Positions 60,223-64,000 of a stretch of 64,000 nt of DNA are shown one piece after another; the stretch's first letter is position 1; every line of letters begins with the position of its first letter. A program made the translations under genes and the position numbers. Below the pieces are notes generated by a model. That model was not told the origin of the DNA, searched no databases, and was given only the letters and a program-made list of their open reading frames with translations. The stretch is from Ctena decussata (lineage: Eukaryota > Mollusca > Bivalvia > Lucinida > Lucinidae), in assembly GCA_963989385.1 (NCBI GenBank), contig OZ022501.1, forward strand, positions 134,001-198,000, written 5' to 3'.

Positions 60223-62408
60223 CTAGAAAAGAGCCCGCGCAAGCGCGGAAATATTTCATGATGGTCAAGTTTATATAAAAAAGCAAGTTCTAATTTTTCA
60301 ATGTAAATGGCCTTAGGCCCAGGTGAAGATATGACCTTTACCATGAATACTCACTAAAGCTTCATTTACCTAATTAGTTGTCTGCATCTACAAACTTTCG
60401 GGTAGCAGACTGCATTGTTTCTAAAAAAAAATCAACTTTTTTTCACTTTTTCCTATAGAAAAACCTAAGTGACTCAAAAATTGAACTTGCCGTAAAACAG
60501 ATCAAGGTCATCCCAGGGTCATCATTTATATAAATCTTGTTGAGCTTTTGAGTCCTTGATGCGACATGCTAAGTTTCAAGATCATAGGATTTGTGGTTCT
60601 GGGGGAGAATTGGTTGATTCAGTGATGCTTAACGTCCACGGTAAACAGCTAAGGTCATGTCGGGACGGTCAGTTAACCTAACCACACTATTCCTGGGCAG
60701 GCTTAGACCTCCTAGGCGGTTAACCAGTACTACTTGCACATACTTTCGCCAGTAACTGACAACTGCCCTTCTTGAATCAGCGGAAGGAGAAACGAAAGTA
60801 TGTGGCCAGAAGGGTTCGAACCCAGGACCTCTGACTTATAAGTCAGGTGCCCTACCGATAGCGCTACGCGGCCCGGCGTGGTTCTGGGGGAGAAGATTTT
60901 TGATTTTTTTTACCATAATAAATGTTTGCCATCTTGGTTATGTGACCTGTCCTGGGTATTTTTTTTCTGGAAAAAATTGGGTCCTGGAACGTTTTGGGGG
61001 AAAATATTCAAGCCCTCTGAAGACTAAAGGCTTATTTAGCTTCGTTGAATCATTGAAATTGATTTGTCTGCTTCGCTGGAAAAAATGCCCTTTCTTACCT
61101 GGCGCATGTGTGTTAACCTTAGACATTTTTAATTTTTGTCTTTTCGAAAGTTCAGTTCAGTTTGAATTCTCCTAACGACGTTCCCCAAGTGGCTCAGCGG
61201 TACGTAACCATAGCCGCACACACTTGGCGCCGTGTGTCCGTCCAACTTTTCGAAAGACCATGTGCGTTGAGCTTTATTCTTCAATGGGCGAGTTCGATTG
61301 GCTACACGTATTGACTATCGTTCTGGAAGAAAATGGGTCGTTTCGAGCCAGGGCCGTCGGGAGTATGACCATTTAGTTCTTCATCCGTTTAGACATATGA
61401 GCAAAAATACAAAAATAAATCGTTATTTATGGGGAATGACGTACGTTCATGGGTCGGATTTTTGCATTAGAACCTGCTAAACTTGGACTTGCTAAGCAGC
61501 GCGCCGATATAACGACGCAGAACTGAAACGACCGGATTAATTTAAAACGTGTATTCGAGTACACGATAATTTCACTCGAACGCACCCATTGTTGACAAAA
61601 ACAAATCGACCAATAGTCGAAGTTTCTAGAAAAGTACTTGGGAGAATTTAAAATGAAAGACGAATTTTATTCCCAAATTCTTTAAATCTACGTGAAACTA
61701 AAACACACGCTTACCGAACTTATCAATGATAGCAATATGCGAAAGAACCAGTATAGAAATTACGCTTGAAAATGCCACCAATTTTGCAGTTTATGCGTTA
61801 CTTCGTTTATTTAGTATTATAGATATATTGTGTAACCTATTGAATTGGTGTTTTTCGTAAATACGAGGTTTGTTTTGCTGCAGATTTTATATTTGTGTCA
61901 ACGTGATTGGTCCATTTATAATTTGCCGATAACATTACAGCAAGGGGTTTATGGTTGTCTACGATTTCCAAAACTAAAGGTATCTGATATCAACATGACC
62001 TCTTTGTTTTGTGGATTGGAAGTTATTAACCATTTCTCGGTCCTGGCACTAAGCTTACTAAGATCATTATTTAGAACATTTAAATATCGTCTAAGTTGAC
62101 AGAGAAGTAACCGAGTGAAGTATCCTCTGCAAATAATAAGAGTGGACAGGCATGGACTTTGGCACTAGAACTAACGCAGCTAAACAGGACCAGATGTAAA
62201 GGTATTTTGTGGTGCCCCAAAGAACTTACAAGGTTATAAGATATAAAACAAAATGCAAAATATAGTGACATGTATATGTTTACGCATTTTCAGGCTCCAG
62301 GAATGGTTATTGCGAATACAAAGGGAGACAAATAATGATTGGGGACACATATGAACCAAGCAGCTCTGAAAAATGCACGTGCAGCGAGGATGGATTGGAA
62401 TGCTGTAG
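43976..62408 (+). CDS. beta-microseminoprotein-like protein, locus 2 (partial, exons 1-2)
   Basis: Two exons, 43976-44060 and 62294-62408, join in phase 1 and give 66 residues before a phase-2 donor. The leader MTYATGMLAVQTLSSCFTTS parallels locus 1 (SSCFTES). Exon 2 carries YCEYKGRQ, EKCTC and ECCR in the same positions as locus 1. Cysteines are at 16, 35, 56, 58, 65 and 66. The third family cysteine (Cys56 of locus 1) is Ser, and the adjacent Trp is Tyr. The remaining cysteines should lie on a third exon beyond 64000. The alternative is that the two exons belong to two different paralogues with missing parts, because the intron is 18 kb long and full of repeats. Identical phases and complementary content favour one gene or adjacent duplicates. 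Confidence 0.65.
44107..44492 (-). repeat. interspersed repeat D, copy 3
   Basis: Close to the copies at 9597 and 10869. It begins 46 bp after the exon 1 donor of locus 2. Confidence 0.8.
44730..44857. mobile_element. short hairpin MITE with CCGATTTCACGT ends
   Basis: GTCCGATTTCACGTCGCC at the left and the inverse of GCCGGATTTCACGTTGCC at the right. TTAA follows the right end and TTAG precedes the left, which is consistent with a mutated TTAA duplication. Confidence 0.5.
45461..45560. mobile_element. ACCCAGCGGGCAC hairpin mini-element
   Basis: Imperfect palindrome of about 100 bp with ATCAACATTGATTCAAAC and TTTGAATCAATGCCGACTCA arms. Relative of 7272-7354. Confidence 0.55.
46017..46055 (+). 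mobile_element. isolated mariner terminal repeat
   Basis: TACGAGGGTCATTCAGTAAG is a classic mariner terminus. No inverted partner was found nearby, so it is a fragment. Confidence 0.45.
46225..46298. promoter_or_regulatory. two RFX X-box-like palindromes
   Basis: GGTTGCCTAGCAACC (46225-46239) fits the RFX consensus GTNRCC-N-RGYAAC in full. GTTGCTAAGCAAC (46286-46298) is a close variant 47 bp later. They lie in intron 1 of locus 2 and have no adjacent gene of their own. Confidence 0.35.
47410..48714. other. no gene; one stray satellite monomer
   Basis: The only recognised item is AGCCGACAAAGCATGGTATA at about 48005, a single monomer of the 38 bp satellite found 2.3 kb further on. Confidence 0.4.
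48715..48990. repeat. diverged tandem repeat related to 40.9-41.4 kb
   Basis: Repeats AGGTCACAGGGACCTACA / GTCACAATGACCTACAAATA / GTCAAAGTAACCTACAAATA with TAGTATGA. Confidence 0.5.
49644..49740. mobile_element. 97 bp hairpin with TCCTACCCTCGTAACCACT ends
   Basis: A 19 bp perfect inverted repeat (TCCTACCCTCGTAACCACT) around a very AT-rich loop. Probably a minimal MITE. Confidence 0.6.
50003..50100 (+). repeat. degenerate outlier units of the 38 bp satellite
   Basis: About two and a half diverged monomers (CTAGCCGACAAAGCATTGTA, TTCGACAAAGCATGGTATAG) placed 250 bp before the main array. Confidence 0.7.
50357..50926 (+). repeat. 38 bp satellite, 15 units
   Basis: The unit CCTAGCCGACAAAGCATGAT followed by ACAGCCAAACAAATTTCA has a strict 38 bp period, with units starting at 50357 + 38n (n = 0-14). 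Units 4-5 and 8 share an AGATCTCA variant, which suggests higher-order duplication. No open frame is maintained. Confidence 0.95.
51477..51575 (-). mobile_element. mini-SINE, family C, copy 2
   Basis: Same core as 42000-42104 (AACGACGTTCCCCATGTGGC). TGTGATTTT at 51468-51476 and 51576-51584 is the target duplication. Confidence 0.75.
52388..53741 (+). repeat. AGCTCAC repeat with about 167 bp tandem units, within copy A
   Basis: Opens AGCTCACATGAGCTATAGG, then GTCCGTCGTCCGTCGTC, and closes GTTCAGGTGAGCGATTCAGG. Between these, about seven units of about 167 bp each contain TCTTCTTCAGAACC, GCTCAGATGCTTGAAATTTG, GTATGTAGCATTGCCTA and GGCCCCAGGATCCAAAATGG. The copy B site has only a short CGTTCAGGC word here, so copy B either lacks the element or lost it. 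Confidence 0.8.
54007..54869. mobile_element. TTAA-flanked element (54011-54865) within copy A
   Basis: Terminal repeats start GGTGGTGAT on both strands and share TGGGACAAAGACAAAAATCTGC-type inner words (inverse CAGATTTTTACATTTACC). TTAA flanks both ends. Copy B has a single uninterrupted GTGTGTTTAAATG (about 59328), the exact empty site. No transposase in 855 bp. Both this element and 185-2015 start with GG after TTAA. Confidence 0.85.
55043..55098. repeat. (CA)n microsatellite
   Basis: CA repeats with rare A and T interruptions. The homologous position in copy B (about 59543-59577) has CACG/CA repeats, so the tract predates the duplication. Confidence 0.95.
55477..56262. mobile_element. 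foldback transposon 2 (55483-56256)
   Basis: The ends TATGGCAAGCCGTTTTACC and inverse TATGGCAAGCCATTTTACT surround about 700 bp of the palindromic word AGATATCTTATAT repeated in variants. Flanking 6-mers are GATATA and GGTCAA. The homologous unoccupied site in copy B reads GCAGGTATAGTTTATTT (about 59923), so the original target was a single GGTATA and both flanks are mutated copies of it. The ends match those of foldback 1 (TATGG, GC, GTTT, CCATTT in the same order). Confidence 0.85.
56266..56345 (-). pseudogene. Penelope-like element fragment, copy A
   Basis: Minus-strand reading FISGRRGTWYPRNFYVSQDN aligns with FISGCKSTLYPRNVNVSQDN of the longer fragment at 59942-60200. Too short to classify alone. 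Confidence 0.5.
56459..56690 (-). repeat. repeat E, copy 3, right part (inverted)
   Basis: Reverse complement carries GTACGGGTTTTACGGCCGCC and CACACGGCACAATACTAGC, as at 13105-13155. It is interrupted by the array at 56700-57520 and resumes at 57541. Confidence 0.7.
56700..57520 (+). repeat. tandem repeat of about 315 bp units ending GGACGGACGGAC
   Basis: Two good units (about 56875-57180 and 57190-57500) and one diverged unit share GATGCTCGGTGAAGCCTCGT, TTTGCATGCCGGTGG, GGTTCAAGAGTTATGAG and TTATAAGCGTTTT. It lies inside repeat E, flanked by GGTTGTGCAAT words (about 56742 and 57533). Confidence 0.75.
57541..57690 (-). repeat. repeat E, copy 3, left part (inverted)
   Basis: CTGGTTTCGTCACCAGATAT and GAGGCTTTATAAGCCGTAAC are the inverse of 12880-12910 words. 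Confidence 0.7.
57700..58560. other. AT-rich stretch, nothing recognised
   Basis: No supported exon, tRNA or terminal repeats. Confidence 0.4.
58564..58612. repeat. small hairpin TATGTAGCAAGT/ACTTGCTACATA
   Basis: A perfect inverted repeat around the self-complementary GCGTATATACGC. The same words appear twice, in direct form, at 51838-51890 in copy A. Confidence 0.6.
58597..60020 (+). repeat. segmental duplication, copy B (less interrupted)
   Basis: About 1.42 kb, colinear with the non-inserted parts of copy A (about 1.46 kb). It serves as an empty-site reference for elements in copy A. Confidence 0.85.
59942..60200 (-). pseudogene. Penelope-like retroelement fragment (region before GIY-YIG)
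   Basis: The minus strand reads RQPYNLKRLLTKAKF, then VRKCNRPNCGLCIHLLEGN and FNCGRRFISG. This matches the conserved stretch between reverse transcriptase and GIY-YIG endonuclease of Penelope-like elements (NLkrlLtrAkf ... KC....CG.C...). The homology ends before the GIY-YIG motif, and upstream sequence runs into a TA microsatellite, so it is a fragment. Known from family features only; not verified by search. Confidence 0.7.
60198..60222. repeat. (TA)n microsatellite
   Basis: About 12 TA units at the 5' side of the Penelope-like fragment. Confidence 0.9.
60593..60894 (-). mobile_element. tRNA-derived SINE, family A (60610-60877) with 17 bp target duplication
   Basis: Full inverse copy of the SINE at 5271-5544, including head GGCCGCGTAGCGCTATCGG, B box GGGTTCGAACCC and TTAACTGACCGTCCCGACAT. 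GTGGTTCTGGGGGAGAA is present, perfect, on both sides (60593-60609, 60878-60894). The intact 17 bp duplication indicates a recent insertion. Confidence 0.94.
61140..61256 (-). mobile_element. mini-SINE, family C, copy 3 (61151-61245) with 11 bp target duplication
   Basis: CTTTTCGAAAG occurs at 61140-61150 and 61246-61256. The 95 bp between is the family C core with a TTCAG tail on the left, so it is read on the minus strand. Confidence 0.88.
61257..62131. other. no gene recognised
   Basis: Short open frames (for example 61298-61480, 61845-62099) lack family resemblance and splice context. Confidence 0.4.
62132..62250 (+). mobile_element. non-LTR retrotransposon 3' end (copy 3)
   Basis: Diverged match to 43205-43340 (GGACAGGCATGGACTTTG, AGGACCAGATGTAAAGG, CTTACAAGGTTATAAGATA). 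It ends about 45 bp before exon 2 of locus 2. Confidence 0.6.
62294..62408 (+). CDS. locus 2 exon 2, cysteine-rich core
   Basis: The acceptor TTTTCAG ends at 62293 and the donor AG|GTAGGT follows 62408. Phase 1 in, phase 2 out, as in locus 1. It encodes CEYKGRQIMIGDTYEPSSSE followed by KCTCSEDGLECCR. Codons remain open only in this frame for the whole exon. Confidence 0.82.
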
Positions 62409-63109
62409 GTAGGTTGATGTATGGCCACATATGGTCACATATGCACTGCTTTAGGAAACCGGGTCATTGCGCGACAGTATGTTGGTCACGATCAACACGG
62501 GGCTCGGGTCAATATCAGCATAATGCCCAGACCAATACTGATACTAAGGTTCGTTTAATATTGGCAGAATACCTTGACCAAGATTGTATTCATGCTCGTG
62601 TCTATACTGTCTTAAAATAAAACATTCTGCAAAAGAATTTATTTAGATTTGCAACATGTTCACGCACAAATTGACAGTCTGGTTCTACAACAACAAGGTC
62701 AACAGTAACACGTGCTCAGATCAATACTATATAATGCTGTCCATAAAAAACTCGTATTAGCCCAGCTACAGGTCTGAGGTCTGCAATATAGGGTTGAGAC
62801 GTGTTGCTGTGTCAATACAAAATGCCTAGATTAATGACAATTTTATTAATTATTTCCTCTACATCTAATGTCAGAAGACACTTTTTCCGTCATCTCCTCT
62901 CCAGGACGGCCATTTTAGCCGTCATTCTGACTGTTGCGTCTGACTCTGCTCAGTTCATCGTCTGGCGTCTGCGCCTTGAAAAGTCAAGGACCATTGCTAT
63001 TTTCAACTTTTGCATGATGCACACAAGTCATGTTACAGAAAAACGACAGAAAAAGTAATTTATTAATTCTTGGCGCTTAAAAAGTTTGGTATGTAAAATT
63101 TACATAAAA
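62409..63109. other. start of locus 2 intron 2
   Basis: I looked for a phase-2 exon with the C-x6-C-x13-C spacing of locus 1 exon 3 and found none here or to the end of the window. Confidence 0.4.
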
Positions 63110-63680
63110 AATTGTGTCGACACTAGCGTTTAAGTCCTCTCAAAGTATGATAACTACAATCATCAAACTTGGCATAAAGGTTTTCGTTAGAATGTTCTGG
63201 AGGCGTTTGCATCTTTTAATCCTTTACCTATATTTTACGATCTGTTGACTTCGTAAAATGTCACGTCAAAAATTACATTCACATTAGCTTTAAAGTTATT
63301 CTCTCTCAAGGTATGATAACTACAATCATCAAACTTGGCAGAAATTCATTTCCTAGAAGGTTCCCGAGGCATGGTGCACTTTCAACAACCATTGGCACTC
63401 GGCTGACTTTGTGAAATTTTATGTCCAAAATTATGTTGACCAAAGTATTTAAGTCTATTTCGCTCAAAGTTTGGTACCTACAATCATTAATCATGGTATA
63501 AAGTTTATACTTAAAAGGGTCTCAAGGGATGGTGTTCTTATTTCTACTTTCTACCCTTTACATGTTTTCACAGGCTGCTGATTTTGTAAAATTTAATGTA
63601 CAAAATTACGTTGACCATAGCATGTAAATCCAGTTCTCTTAAATTTATAATCATCAAACCTGGGATGAAGCTTCTACTGC
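63110..63680. repeat. tandem repeat, about 160 bp units, about 4 diverged copies
   Basis: CTACAATCATCAAACTTGGC-type words recur near 63152, 63320, 63479 and 63645. Each is preceded by CTCTCAAAGTATGATA-type and followed by GACTT.GTAAAAT words. Confidence 0.65.
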
Positions 63681-64000
63681 TGTGGAAGCACGAGCCAGAT
63701 GCGACATAACATTCTGCGGAATTCATTTTAATTTTAAAATATAGAACAGGTAAAGGAATGTGCTTTTTGTGTCGTGTTCATTGTGTTGTCACATGATCCA
63801 TGATGGAATGTAGGGCGAGGGTAGGTGCCCCCTAAATCAAAAGCAAGATCAAGATTGGGAGTGCGATATGCGCCGCTTATTACTTATTACTTTTTTATAT
63901 TCTTATTATAAGCCTACCAAGACTGTTGTTTTGTCAGCTGTTTTATCTGTAGTTCTAATAGACACGACATTGAATCTTAAGATATAGAGTTTTAATTAAA

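Overview
This 64 kb window is eukaryotic, AT-rich and gene-poor. It is most likely from an invertebrate and probably a bivalve mollusc. The reasons are GT-AG split exons, several tRNA-derived SINE families with target-site duplications, short hairpin elements with AACGTTGAATC termini, TAGCTCACCTGAGC-type repeats with tandem cores, and a Penelope-like remnant. No bacterial or viral gene organisation is visible. Species assignment is inference only.

Only two protein-coding loci can be supported, and both are on the + strand. Locus 1 (coding exons 2229-2316, 4029-4152 and 5727-5886, poly(A) signal at 5921) is a complete small secreted protein with the ten-cysteine pattern of beta-microseminoprotein (PSP94/MSMB). 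Locus 2 is a paralogue split across the window: its signal-peptide exon is at 43976-44060 and its second exon at 62294-62408, so intron 1 is about 18 kb and the third exon is not in the window. Splice phases (1, then 2) are the same in both. An orphan exon at 9068-9257 encodes a very acidic C-terminus and has the right phase to be an alternative last exon of locus 1.

The rest is layered mobile DNA. 0-9 kb: a TTAA-flanked 1.8 kb element, MITEs, a SINE with a 14 bp target duplication, and a mariner-type element beside locus 1. 9.6-13.2 kb: two copies of repeat D and a direct-repeat element (E). 14-16 kb: a 2 x 1.0 kb near-perfect palindrome that looks like two long terminal repeats joined tail to tail. 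18.8-24 kb: tandem array, inverted cryptic repeats, TA-flanked MITEs. 26.6-29.4 kb: repeat E split by a 2.45 kb TA-flanked element that itself carries a SINE. 29.5-31.6 kb: a foldback transposon built of nested GAAAAGAC-type arrays with a perfect 6 bp GGTATA target duplication. 32.6-34.3 kb: a 55 bp satellite of 31 units. 37-40 kb: a long repeat with internal tandem units, interrupted by a TTAA insertion. 42-44.5 kb: non-LTR retrotransposon remnant, SINEs and exon 1 of locus 2. 50.3-50.9 kb: a 38 bp satellite of 15 units. 51.9-60.0 kb: a direct segmental duplication whose upstream copy carries three extra insertions. The downstream copy preserves the empty target for at least two of them.

The most unusual result is that the foldback element at 29.5 kb and a second one at 55.5 kb share a TATGG terminus, a 6 bp target duplication and apparently the same GGTATA target, although their internal repeats are unrelated. 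This suggests one transposon family whose interior is rebuilt from different short palindromic repeats.
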